Below, one piece after another: positions 11,221-22,480 of a stretch of 64,000 nt of DNA. Within the stretch, counting starts at the first letter, position 1. Each line of letters begins with the position of its first letter. The position numbers and the translations under genes were made by a program. Origin of the DNA: Symbiotaphrina buchneri. Taxonomy: Eukaryota > Ascomycota > Symbiotaphrinales > Symbiotaphrinaceae. Where the stretch lies: positions 310,001 through 374,000 of the forward strand of contig BCIG01000018.1 in assembly GCA_001599915.1 (NCBI GenBank), given 5' to 3'. The notes beneath the pieces were generated by a model, which saw only the letters and a program-made list of their open reading frames with translations, did no database searches and had not been told where the DNA came from.

Positions 11221-13470
11221 CTACATGTATCGAGTGCCTACGACGGCAAGTGCTATCTAGACAGGAGTCAGCCAGACATGTTTTTAGGAGGGATCAACGA
11301 GGAACCAGAGGGAAGATCTTCTTACAACGACTCCAATGATCATGAGACCAACCACAGACATAATTCTATTGACGTTCCGCCACCACCTGGCATTCTCGTA
11401 TCGAGCTTCGGACGTAGGGCTGGCAACGCGCAGTGTGCTTCCTCTGATAGCCTCCTTCGACCGACCATCTTCCTCCGAGGATAATGGACGTGGTGGGATT
11501 GGAAGAAAGGCAGCAATCATCCATGCTACGGAAAATTAGCGTTCGCTTTCTAAGAGCTTTCCCTCAATCTACTCACCCAACGGGAAGATGAAACCTAAAC
11601 AGAAGAGAATTACTTGTGCGTCTCGTTTTGTGATAAACCCTGTATCGGCTGCGGCAGGTAGTCGTGGTGCTTCCCATGTAGTCCGATGCGCAGCATTTCT
11701 GTCTTGCTGCAGCCGAGGTGTAAACGGCTCAGACACGATTCGTCTCGGTGGGCCCCTGATCTCAATCTCGTCTTCACGAGGAGGCAATGCGGTTATATCT
11801 GGCGATGGTTGGCGACGATCTGAATTGAGCTCCAGTGCATGAGGCCGGCTTCTAGGAAGATGGATATGCGTGGGAAACCCATGAGGTTCAGGGGTGTCAC
11901 TCTTGATACTAGCCGCCCGCGTCCGGTCACCCTCAGACGAAGAATTCTCGGCTGCTACGCCAGAAAGATGGCTATTACGTCCGTAGTATGATTTTGTCCA
12001 CCCGGGCAGGGAGCTGAAGCGGAAGCTGTGTCTCAACGGGCTTGTTCCTCGTCCCCTTGTCGGCACTGAATCGGAACTACTGCGCAAGAAAGTCGGCATA
12101 CGCGGTCGCCTGAGTCCGTCCTGGGGCTTCCCAATTGGTCCTGATCCTTGCGACTCAGATCCCGTATGAAACACTTCTGAAGTAGATGGTCCTGAAGAGG
12201 CCTCGACCGCCATGGAGGAGGACATGCTTCGAATGCGTGGGCCATTGCGAGGAGGAGATGGTTGCTCGGGCTCGGAAGGTACGGTCGATAGGCGGTCGCC
12301 TGGCTGGTCAGGGCGCGATCTGGTCTGCGGCGGCATTCGAGACGACCGCTTCGAGATGGTGATGCTGGTGTCTGCCCATGAAGGTTCCCGGGTAGGTTTC
12401 TTTATCACCGGATATTGTATTGTTGCTCCGCTCTCAATGGCTGCCTGGATAGCTGCAGGTGTCGGCACAGAAACAGATCTGCGGGAACCCGCAGCTTTGG
12501 ACGACACTGCGTTTGTCGCCTGACCTTGCGCACTTCCCGCCAAGCCAAGCGCCGGGTTTATCAGCGCGACGGGAACAGAGGACGATCTTCTGCTAGCAGC
12601 AACGAGAGGGGGAGGCGCTGGAAACGGTGTTTGGCCCAAAGAGCTTGTCCGACTGGAGCGGTCCTTATGCTCCGGGAGGGTCTCCGAGGATGCCGACGAC
12701 GCGAGCGAGAGCTGAGATGGACTTGATATCAAGGTGGGCGATAATGCGTGAGGTCGCGGACTGCGAGACCCTGGAAAGAAATCGGCCGTCACTTTTCGTA
12801 TTGTCGGCTTTGGTGGAGCACGGAAGCCAGTTGCTTCTCCTTGCGTGAAGCCAGGAATTGGTTCGGGATGCGCTTCGTCCTTGTGCGACCCAGGATCGGA
12901 CGTCAGCGGTTGCGCATCGGTCGCAGTCGCAGGCGCGCCCGGCGAAGAACCCGAAAGGAGGTCATCTTGGGTGGCTTGATCAAGCGCAAGAGAAAATGCT
13001 GATGGCTGGGCGACCCCTGGTGCGATTGTTGCAGGTGTCGCGATAGTCGTCGCGTGGGATCCTTGCAAGCGATGTTTCTGAGTCTCGGGCGTGCGATTCC
13101 CCAACCTTAGTGGCCGTTTCCCCTTCTTGGCGCTCACTCTGTCAGCGCTGGTTGGCGAGGCTTCGCCTTTGGTTCGCGGCGGATCGGTTTTGAGAGGGTC
13201 GGTGGACGAGTGGTATGAAACATCAGCCTCCTCCTGAAAGCCATATCCCTGTTCCACAACGCCATCTTCCGCGATGCCAAAGCCAGCAACCGGGAACAAT
13301 CGCTCCTGAGGGCTCGCGGGAAATATTCGGACGGGTGCGTGCGTCAAGGTATCCTCATCCTCCACCAGCCTCAGGGACGGCACGGTAATCTCGTTGCTGT
13401 GACTGTCGGAGCGCTCGTGCAGAGGCCTGCGCGGCGGTGATTTCCTGCCCGACGATATCATGGCGCTCAT
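11221..13470 (-). CDS. Ser/Pro-rich disordered protein with C-terminal membrane anchor, unknown function
   Basis: No function recognised. Exons 11577-13470, 11326-11525 and 11221-11256 give 709 aa. The first ~600 residues are low-complexity Ser/Pro/Arg-rich, with many phosphosite-like S-P and R-x-x-S motifs (SGRKSPPRRPLHERSDS, SRSPRPHALSPTLISSPSQ). The C-terminus is the conserved-looking part: ITKRDAQVILFCLGFIFPLA joins WMIAAFLPIPPRP, then ENARWWRNVNRIMSVVGLMI and IGVVIALAVVGTRYM. That is two hydrophobic segments with a short loop, like a hairpin or tail anchor. Both 3' splices restore one continuous hydrophobic frame, which supports the model. Similar proteins are annotated only as serine-rich in other moulds (from memory). 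Confidence 0.82.
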
Positions 13471-14655
13471 GTGTCAACCTTGCCGCCTCTTCACTTCGCC
13501 ATCATCATCATGCCTGTTGGAGGGTGCATCGTCCGCCGGAGGGAAAAGGAAAGAAAAGAAAAGTAAAATGCTAATTCCTAGGGTTCGATTTACAAGGTCG
13601 TAGGGCGTGTTGATCGGAAAGAAGAAGAAGGTCAGGTCAGCAAAGGAATGACGTGAATGAACTGAATGAGTGTGGTGAAGTTGGTCGTCGCGGAAACAGT
13701 GAGGAATGAAGGAAGGAACGAACGAACGGGTCGGCAGCACGGGTAGTGACAGTTTCGAGAAAGACGAGGAATGTCTTTGCGGCGGGGACTGACTGTGCTT
13801 ATATCTGACAGAGGGGTCCCCCTCCGGAGATTATCATCGAGCTGGCAGGGTTCAGGATGTATGATGAAAGGGGAGGGGAAAGCCAGCGGGCAGGACTAGC
13901 GGTCTAATATAATCTTCGATATTTTCTCGTATGGCATGCATGCAACTATTTAAATGTACAGTGCATATACAGTCTAACCGCGGGAATCATGGTTGACTGG
14001 CGGGGCTTTCATCCACGGCTCTGCACGTAATAATAATAACAACAAAAGGTCTCTTAGCTGATTGCACGCGTGAAGGCCAGTCAATCAAATTGCTGAGGTT
14101 CGGCAGAAGGCGCGCACGCGATGGAGACGGGTACTGTACAGATACATCATCTACGAATAATCTTCTTCAGACGGAGCAGCCAATCGATAAGGCGGAAGGG
14201 GCGATATCGTCTCGTCTCTGGAGCTCTTGGCCCTGCGTCGCGTGTTTGTGTGTGTCCGTGTGTCGGTAGGTATCTGTACAGAATAGTACCTTAAGCACGC
14301 GAAACAGCACGGGGCAGAAAAGTAATTAAACTGCTGAATGCGGTATACATTAATAATTAGTGTGGTCCTTGGCTCTGCCGGCCCCTACATCGTACACCGT
14401 AGACCGTGCGTCGAAGGCTTGGCGGTGATCGCATCGATGGATCCTCCCTCGTACAATACTCTCCGCTGGGTAAGGTACTCATACTGGTACCAACTTCTAC
14501 CTGCACGTAAAGCAGGCAAGGTGAGGTACCTGTATGTCAGGCTCGTAAGCTACGCAGGACGTACGACCAAAGATTTGCCCTCTTAAAGACCTTACCCTTC
14601 GTCTCTTCTGCCTTTGTGTCTTCTGGCAAGGGGATCTCGAGCAAGGCCGAGTCGC
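13471..14655. promoter_or_regulatory. Divergent promoter region, Ser-rich gene / rce1
   Basis: About 1.2 kb without credible exons. It holds the 5' regions of both neighbours. It includes purine/pyrimidine-rich stretches (about 13530-13700) typical of fungal leaders, and a GT-rich run at about 14238-14262. GGTAC-type short palindromes lie at about 14470-14530. Confidence 0.4.
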
Positions 14656-14718
14656 AAGCTCATAAGCTCATAAGCTCATAAGCTCATAAGCTCATAAGCT
14701 CATAAGCTCATAAGCTCA
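14656..14718 (+). repeat. Octamer tandem repeat AAGCTCAT in rce1 leader
   Basis: Seven perfect copies of AAGCTCAT (14656-14711) plus a partial copy, ending 11 bp before the rce1 ATG at 14730. It almost certainly lies in the mRNA leader. The pure array indicates recent slippage. Copy number is probably variable between strains (inference). Confidence 0.9.
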
Positions 14719-14729
14719 AGCTCGCAAGC

Positions 14730-16170
14730 ATGGCGCCAACTGAACTGTTTTATCGGTTGAAGGACTACTACACGGGAGATGCCAGTAAGTTGTGTCCGAT
14801 TCAATTCCTTCCTCTATCCATCTATACGCCGTCAATGCACCGTTGTGAAACCAACCCAAAGACACCCCCGCACTCGCTGCTGCAAGGCGCCATCAAAATC
14901 TCCATGACCTCCCCATCTCCCCCCATCGTCATCTTATCGATTGCCGGCATCGTCTTGCTATATGACGGGACATCTTCCCACCGATCCTTTTGCTGACCAT
15001 GCCCGGTAGAGAAAGACGAGCCAGCCATTCCCTCGTCCTACGCAGCCGCTCTCTCGGTACGTTGTTTCATCATGTCTCACCCCTCTTGTCTCAATGCATG
15101 CATCCGGCCCTTCGAGCCTGCCGCATACCATCGAGGCCGCCTCTTCTCTTAGAGTCATGTTTCACGTAGCTTTCGCTGAGAAACACTGTTGTTTGGAAAG
15201 ATCCTTTACACGGTTGTCTATGTACTTCCGTTCTACCTGTCGGCATCCACCCGTCCATCACCTCAGCTGTCGCGGGATGCCCCTTCGGTCATTCGGGCCC
15301 GGATACGGGCAGTCACGCTTTCGTGCGTCATCAGCGCACTGGCCACTCTCTGCATCATAGTCCGCATGGATGATACGACCCCGCGGACAGCTCTTCACTT
15401 GCTTGGGATGTGGCCACTCGGCCTCTTAGAAATCGTCAAGTCTCTCACTCTGACAGCTCTACTCTTCGCGGGCCCACTGTTCGAGAAGGGAGTCGTAGAG
15501 GGCGGCTGGAGGGAGTGGATCCGCGCCCAGCGTGTCACCGAGACTCTGGGTGGTTGGATCGGTTGGCGCAACTATGTTGCTGTATGATTCTCCTGATCTT
15601 GCACTGTGGAGCAGATTGCTAACGGATGCCCAGGGTCCCATCACAGAAGAAGTCGTCTTCCGGAGTGCGATGATACCGCTGCATCTCCTTGCCAAAACCC
15701 CGATCACCCGCATCATCTTTGTGACGCCCCTGTATTTTGGGATAGCACATATCCACCACTTCTACGAGTTCACCCTGACGCACCCGCACACGCCTCTGCT
15801 GCCCGCCATCCTGCGCTCCGTGTTGCAGTTTGCCTACACGTCGCTATTCGGCTGGTTTGCTACCTTCATCTTCCTCCGCACCGGCTCCCTGCCTGCTTGC
15901 ATCCTCGTGCACAGCTTCTGCAACTGGGCCGGCTTGCCGAGGCTTTGGGGAAGGGTCGAGGCCGGTGTACCTATCGGGCCGCCCGACGTTGGAGGGGCAT
16001 CCAAGAAGGGGGAAGAGCGGCGAAGAGCGTGGAATGACGGGCGGTTGAGCGTTGCTTGGACCGTGGCTTACTATGTGCTACTGGTAGCTGGTGCCTTGGG
16101 CTTCTATCGGGAGCTTTGGTATTTGACAGCCAGTGATAACGCTCTGGTGTCTTTCGGCCCAGATAAATGA
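14730..16170 (+). CDS. rce1: CAAX prenyl protease 2 (Rce1)
   Basis: ER intramembrane endopeptidase that removes the -AAX tripeptide from prenylated Ras, Rho and a-factor-like proteins. Exons 14730-14784, 15010-15056, 15201-15581 and 15634-16170 give 339 aa. Active-site motifs of the ABI/CPBP family are present: EEVVFR with catalytic Glu166 and Glu167, FGIAHIHHFYEF with His200 and His203, and LVHSFCNWAG with His254. Hydrophobic segments flank them (ILYTVVYVLPFYLSA, LILTALLFAGPLF-like region, VAWTVAYYVLLVAGALGFY). The intron before GPITEEVVF has a GCTAACG branch site. The first intron is long for this window (225 bp). The start codon follows the octamer repeat. Confidence 0.95.
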
Positions 16171-16406
16171 GTCGAGTGTTTGCTCAACAGTATGACTAGT
16201 TATATGAGTTGTTATGCGAACACGTTCAAGGATACGTCCGCAAGATTTTCAGTACAAGGACGGTTTCCGAATTTACCGTTCCTGCCTTTAGAAATCCACC
16301 ATGCACCAGTTTCCGAGCCGATGTGGAAAGGCAACATCACTGCTGTACAACCACTGCATTTGATACCGAATAACGCCGAATAATGCAAAGGCTCCAGTAA
16401 TGCTCA

Positions 16407-17740
16407 TCATGATGGAAGTACGAACAGCCTAGGCTGCATGTTGATCTTGCACAGCCGCGCAATGCACCCTGATAGTTGAAGAAGGGTCTGCACCCCCTCG
16501 AGGATGCGCATATGTGTGAAACCAATCTCCTGAAATGTGTCAATAGGCCTGCATGCCAACATGATCCATCGAGAACTTATACCTTGACGAACTCCAACTT
16601 AGTGTGCTCACTCAATGTATTCATGGTCTTCGTCACACGAAACATCGTGCTGATGATGTCGTGGGAGGAGTATCCCAGGTTCCTGCACTTCACGTTGAGC
16701 TCGACGCGTGGAGACATTTCATCGGGAATATTACCATAGTTCGTATAAAGTATCCAGGGCCGCATCGACCTTGCCCTCGTGGCATGCTTTGAGCATCGCC
16801 TGCACCTTGATTGGGTGCGGGCTGTCCACCACCTTGAAGACATTGTCTCCGCTGACGAATCCTAGGCCTGCCCAAGTGCTCTGCAGGTTGTTGATCGCCT
16901 GCCGCATGTCCCCTTCAGCCGAGAAGATGATGGCCGCAAGTCCATCCTCGGAGTATTCCACTTTCTCCGCCTCGCAGATCTGCAAGACCCGCTTCAGGAC
17001 CTGCGCATCGGTGAGACGACCATACCGTAGTATGGCACAGCGCGATTGCAGGGGCTCAATGATCTTGTTGGACTGGTTGCAGGCAAAGGCGAATCGAGTG
17101 GTAGACGAGTATATCTCCATGGTGCGCCGGAGGGCTTGTTGAGCCCCTGATGTCATGCTGTCCATAGTCAGTACATACAATACGCTGGCAATCGCCTCTC
17201 TTCGGCCCGCTCACCTGTCTGCTTCGTCGAGGATCACGATCTTTTGGCGGCCTGGAGGTAAGGTGACCTTCTTCTGTGCGAACCCCTTGATACGGTTCCG
17301 GACGACATCGATACCTGAAGAACTTCAGTATCTGCCCCATTGCACTACAGATCCGAAAGCGCGGCCATACCTCGCTCGTCGCTGGCATTGAGTTCTAGCA
17401 CGGCCTCCTTGTACGCATCGCCGAGTAATTGCCTAGCCAGGCAAAGGACGGAGGTGGTCTTGCCAATCCCAGGCATCCCCGATATGATCACATGTGGCAT
17501 ATTCCCATCTTTCGCAATTATTTTGAGGCGCTCAATCGTCTCTGTATTCCCCACTATGTCGTCCAAGTAGACTGGCCGGTATTTCTCGACCCTGGGCGTC
17601 GCCAATGTTAGCCCCCCGTTGCACATGGGAGGGGGAATTGGTTAGACGCACCATGGCAGCTCGTAGTTCGGCGGGGCGCCGTTCAGATTCGGTTTCAGCG
17701 AACGCTGAGCAGCGGAATTTGACGATTCAGCTTTTACCAT
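16407..17740 (-). CDS. rfc4: Replication factor C small subunit (yeast Rfc4 / human RFC2 type)
   Basis: Clamp-loader ATPase subunit that loads PCNA during replication and repair. Six exons (17652-17740, 17371-17591, 17215-17314, 16735-17157, 16583-16682, 16407-16529) give 351 aa. Motifs are [15 protein letters not shown] (RFC box II), P-loop GMPGIGKTT (68-76), ASDERG, Walker [21 protein letters not shown], sensor [11 protein letters not shown] and the arginine finger [10 protein letters not shown]. The C-terminus reads [13 protein letters not shown], then [19 protein letters not shown], diagnostic for this subunit. It is divergently or serially placed next to a minus-strand protease 650 bp downstream of its promoter. 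S-phase-type promoter boxes lie just upstream. Confidence 0.95.
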
Positions 17741-18389
17741 GGTCGCCGTTGCTGGGATGTATGGCACGTTTGGCGTTGAAATGCTTCTCTATGAAAGACG
17801 CGATATAAATGGGTTTCGCGAGACGCGAGGGGAGCTAAGGTCTCTACCGTATGAACACCGGGTGTACTACGTACCCGCGAACGAAGCTTGCACATGCAAG
17901 AATCACCACTGATCAAACGCCATAGTATACGGCTCAATTCATAGGTAGCTTAAGATTGAACAGGGACAGATGTCCCACGTTCTCATGCCTAAGGTACCTT
18001 ATGCTCCCGTTCACCATGAAAGTGACCATCATCCTCACCCGTCTCCAAAATCGTCTCTGCAGTCAAATGTGTGCTTATCCAACTATCACTTCGGCGCTCC
18101 CTAGAACATGATATCGAGGTATAATTTGTTTTTACCAGAGCCCACAGAATACGCCGAAGCATACTATGTATACACGACAGCATCTAACATACAAGCAGGT
18201 AGTGAATGTGATTTCAGCGACGCACTGAACATTTGCATCATCCCAAGCATACAACAGGAACGCCGTCCCACGAAATTCGCCAACCGCTCGATGCAAAAAC
18301 CACGCTCTTATGCAATATCCGCCCAATGCAATTTTCCCGGAAAGTCCAGGACGCCAAAGATCATCACAATCATCTCCAATACGAGTTCT
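17741..18389. promoter_or_regulatory. rfc4 promoter with ACGCGA / TTTCGCG boxes; protease 3' region
   Basis: Gap between the rfc4 start and the next minus-strand gene's stop. ACGCGA at 17798-17803 and 17823-17828 and TTTCGCG at 17814-17820 lie 58-88 bp upstream of the rfc4 ATG. They resemble MBF/SBF (MCB/SCB) sites that drive replication genes in fungi. A TAAGGTACCTTA palindrome lies at 17990-18001. Confidence 0.5.
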
Positions 18390-19901
18390 CTATTGGACAG
18401 CAAGTATGAAGGCCGCTCCGGCCACGGCAGCCCAAACGGCCAGTGGCATAGGCATAGGTATGGTTGGAATACCGAACGAGTTGTGACTGGTAGAATCGAT
18501 ACGGGCACTACCGGTGGCTGTAGCCGTACCGCTAGCAGCGTCGGCAACTCCTGTGGCATCTGGTACTGCATCGGTCCCAGTGCCTATCTCAAGGATATTG
18601 CTCGATGTGGCGTTGAAGTTGGTCTGCGCCAATGATATCTCATTGTTCGACAGGTCATAGACGACATATGCACTGCGAAGAAACGTGTCGCCTAAGACGT
18701 TCGTACCTGAATCTGCAGGGGCAATGCCGAAGAGACATGCCTCGGTCCCGTCACTGAACGTAAGGGCATTCCCAAACATATCCGTTCCCGCATCCAGAAC
18801 CAATTCACTCATGTCCACTGAGATTGTCGGCGTACTGAAAGTGAAGTCCAACGTGGTAGCATTGGTTGCCATGGAGCATGCAATGTATCCTGCACCGGAA
18901 GACGAGTCATAGCTCACGTCGAACTCGTCGAAGATGGTCGAGACTATAGAATTCGGGAGATACGTCAAGCTGCTGCCGGAATCCAAGAGGACGGTCATCT
19001 CGTTGTCGGATCCAGAGAGAGAAGTTGTTTTGCCATTGTACGAGAGACTAATCCCGGTCGCTGTGATCAAGAATTCGGCGTATACGCCGTCTTCCTGCAC
19101 TATAGGCAGTGTCTCCAGGTCACCCTGATATTTATCACTGTCGACCCCTCCAAACAGTATCGATCCGGTGGAAGAATCCAAGTCGTCAAGCCATAAGCTA
19201 TACGCGCTGGATTGTATCAGGCCCTGGTCGACCATGGCCTGAGGCACGTTCGCGTAAGGCTGCTCGCCATCGCGATTCGACTGGACCTCGTTGACTGGGT
19301 ACCCTATCCCCAGGATGCCTTGCTCAGACGTGGAGGAGTAGCCAATGCCAAACTGCAAGTTAGTAAGATTGACACCACCAATCTGCAGCAGGTCGGTTGC
19401 ATAGTCGCCGACGGCACCGGACCCGTCGACATACGAAATATTGAAACGACTCGAGACATATTTGTAAGTCGACGAAGAATTGGCGCTATATGTACCGGAT
19501 GTGGCGCATGGACGGCTCTTGGACTTGCATAGAGCGGACGTAGCAGTGTTTGTCCAGAGATCACTGCTCCCGGTATCTATGTGCAATCGTAGGCTTTGCG
19601 GGGGCGTTCCCAAGCTAACGTTCGCAAAGTACAAGGTTTCCTATAAGGGTATCAGCAATGAATCATGTTAACGAGGTCGGTGGACGTGGGGACAGACTTC
19701 ATTATCCAACACCGACTGCACTGTCTCTGAACTGGCTCGCCTCCTCAACCTGTCCCGTGCAACAGGATTTGCGACATCTCGACGTTGAATTCCCAGAGAA
19801 GCTACCGCAGGAGACGTACTCCTTTTCGAAAGGTGGAGCGCATTACAACCTCCAAGAAGCAATGTTGCTGCCAGAGCTAAAGCTGTTGAAAGGTCCTTCA
19901 T
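18390..19901 (-). CDS. Secreted GPI-anchored aspartic protease (yapsin-like)
   Basis: Pepsin-family (A1) endopeptidase expected at the cell surface. Exons 19698-19901 and 18390-19640 give 484 aa. It shows a signal peptide (MKDLSTALALAATLLLGG), a pro-region with a dibasic/tribasic processing site (RLRRRA, about residue 50-56), and the two catalytic motifs IDTGSSDLW (Asp90) and LLDSGSSLTYLP (Asp288). Tyr75-type flap sequence SYVDGSGAVGDYATD and the C-terminal GDTFLRSAYVVYDL are also present. A Ser/Thr/Ala-rich tail ends in a hydrophobic stretch (MPLAVWAAVAGAAFILAVQ), a GPI-attachment signal. Splicing gives LDNEETLYFANVSLGTPPQ, as in fungal OpsB/CtsD-like enzymes. The intron donor gtctgt is weak but the frame join is convincing. 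Confidence 0.93.
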
Positions 19902-21999
19902 AAGAGCGTATCTCTAGTTGGGTATCTACAACGGAAGAAGAGGGCCACACCCGGTGACAGGGGAAGAATATTGATGGTGACAGAAAGACATGACAAGAGA
20001 AGAAGGGTAAAGGGTGCTCATATCAGAGTTATGTACAGAAACCTAGCTAGGGTGAGAGTGCCATTTGGTGAGGTTGGCTGACGCGGACTGCGCCTCGGGT
20101 CTAAGGGGCCCAGGAGCTGCGACGAGTGACTTGCCTCAAGTTCAAATATGAGGACCAGAGCCCAAGTGGCAGTAAGCACCCGCACGAGCTTGGGCGGTGC
20201 GCGAGCACTACAAGTGAGTGCGTGTGTGCCTTACGAATAACAACGCAGGAACAGACCCACCATGTCTTCTTCCTGCCTCCCTGTCCTCTCCTTGGTGCCA
20301 GTGTGCCACAGGTTAATGTGTTTGGAACCTGACACTTAGCGAGCCGCATGCCCGTTTGACGTTTTCGCGCTGACGTATCCCTGCCCTCCATCCAGGAGGA
20401 ATACAGCACCAATCAGCCGGGCCGTTGCGCTGGTTCGGAAATTTATTGGACACACCGTATTCATGTCCACGGTACACCTCCGTATTCCCCACGGTATTTC
20501 GGCACCCATAAAATCTGTAGGTGGTCAAGAAGAGGATCTCAGAGTTTCCAAGACGCCTTCTTCCTCCCTCTGCAGATGAAAACGAACAAATTTCTAACAG
20601 ATCCAGGTCCGCAATGCTGTCAATTTTCGGTCTACGAATACCTTTAGGACTTCATCAACCGTGCGCGACTTGGCGCGTGGCAGGGTTTGGCGCCGAGAAT
20701 AGAAGGCATGGCAATCCACGAGGTGTCTCAACCGGCCAAGGAGTCCTCACACATCGCCATAGGCGATTTGAAACAGAGATCTGTCTGCATAAAATGCATT
20801 GAACGGAGCGGAGAAGGATCTGCCCCCTCTTTGCTGCCATATTTGCTCCATCACGCAATGATCATGAGCCGTCAATGTCGGGATCTTCACCAGCCAACTC
20901 TTCTGACGGCGCGCCTAGCGGGCGCTCAGTCCCAGGGATTCGGTGCAGCCAAGAGATCGCTCCCGCCAACAGCCCGCGTCCACATTTCTCAATCCTCACA
21001 TGCAGTTTCAGCGGCATTTCATCCGCTCCCCGCAGAAAATGGTAGATCGCGAATCTGCTTTTTAAGACGTCGTCCGGACTACATGTTGTTTTCTTCGCCC
21101 ATAGTCACCGGCATTACTTCATTCTCCACTCCCCAGATGCGCCTCATGCAGACCGGAAATCTCTGAGCGGGTTGTTTGTGGGCCCAAACTTCGGATCAGT
21201 CGGCTACTACTGCCGTCCCGGTGAAGCAAGCCATTACGCGGCCTTCTCGCCTCATCCATCCTCGTGAGCAAAAACGGATGTAAGCGTGCGCAGCACTGAT
21301 CTAATATCGGTATGGTTTTGGAGGTCATGTGAAATTCGCCATGGCCATATTTTGTGTGTGGAAGGTGGAGGCCCTAGAAGTATGAGATATCATATGGAGT
21401 TGGTTCTATGAGGACCAAATTACTGGTTACCGGCATCCTGCTATGTAGGTAGGTATAAAAAAACCAACGACTCTACGCAATGATGAAAAAGCAATTTGAT
21501 ATTGCCCACATCCCTAGCCCGGTGCAGGTCTGCTGCGCAAGCCAGGAATAATAATACCCAGCGGTGCATTCGAAGCAATGAGCGAGGACATCACACGGCG
21601 CACAGTGATTCTTATCTAACTTCTATTTGAGACTGCATGCACATGGTATAGAGAGATGAAGGAGAAGATAGATTTGAGAGACACAGAGAAACTAGTGACA
21701 ATAACTTCCCCCAATTATCATCAAAACTACACCAAGGTCATACGACTTAGAAGTCACTGAATGAAGTTCATGTTCGCCGGTATGGAAGCCATGCCCCTAT
21801 TACAAATGGGATAGCCCCTATTCTTGGAAGAGAATCACCAAGTCAACGGTTGAGAAGAAATCCTTCTCTGTATGAGCTGGCTACGAAATCAAACTTTTAC
21901 CACCAATTCCACATCTCTAGGATCTTCAGCCAGGAGCTTTTGAAGCCAAAAAGATCAACAGACAATACACAGCAGGTCCAAAAAGAAAATTAATTGTTA
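19902..21999. other. Gene-poor 2.1-kb region
   Basis: Longest empty stretch in the left half. I see no family-like protein on either strand. An open frame of 159 codons at 20687-21166 has no recognisable motif and unremarkable codon use. The left part is the protease promoter. The right end runs AT-rich into the tRNA gene. It could hide a species-specific or non-coding gene. Confidence 0.4.
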
Positions 22000-22108
22000 T
22001 GCACCGAACGGGAATCGAACCCGTGCCTCAAGCAAATTCTGAATCTTATGATTCCACCACGGCATTCCACCATGGGAAGCTTGAATTCTACCACTGAACT
22101 ATCGGTGC
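22000..22108 (-). tRNA. tRNA-Gly(CCC) with 38-nt intron
   Basis: Reads 5' GCACCGA TA GTTC AGTGGTA GAAT, then anticodon stem CAAGC, loop TTCCCA, a 38-nt insertion, loop base T, stem GCTTG, and AGGC. The T arm is ACGGG TTCGATT CCCGT, followed by acceptor TCGGTGC and discriminator A. Acceptor (7 bp), anticodon (5 bp) and T (5 bp) stems pair perfectly. Internal promoter boxes A (TAGTTCAGTGGTAGAA) and B (GGGTTCGATTCCC) are present. The intron sits one base 3' of the anticodon, the canonical position for the eukaryotic tRNA splicing endonuclease. The mature tRNA would be 71 nt before CCA addition. Confidence 0.93.
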
Positions 22109-22480
22109 AGAGAATAACAAAAAATTGCTAATTTCCATATCTCAAGATTGTGTATTCTGGATGCTTGACGGTGGAGCGAAAGCTTCCTGTAAGGAGCCGG
22201 TGCGTTGAAATAGACAATGATTTCAGACGCAGAGATTACGGCGTATAGAAATTCAGTCTGAGCCTTGCTACAGAAGTGGCAATATTTCGTATATTGATCG
22301 AGCTCATAGTTTGTCCGCAATTAACAAATAATGCGTGCTCCTGCCTTGGTGGGGTATCCAGTAATCTTAAGCGGTGAGGTCAGGAGCTTGCTCGTCAAGC
22401 CGTCTTAACCTGTACCTGTCCCCTGCCACTGCAAGATTTCCTTTCGCAATCCAAGATCCCTCTGAGGGACAGCGCCGGTC
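22109..22480. promoter_or_regulatory. Spacer tRNA-Gly / get4 promoter
   Basis: A 372-bp gap upstream of get4; the T-rich run expected for a Pol III terminator is on the other side of the tRNA. No exon seen. Confidence 0.35.

Noticed and set aside
18389-18571. Separate small gene within the protease 3' region
   Set aside because: Overlaps the GPI-signal-encoding end of the aspartic protease in another frame.
20687-21166. 159-codon open frame in the gene-poor region
   Set aside because: No motif, no signal or membrane segment, no splice support; length is within chance for this base composition.
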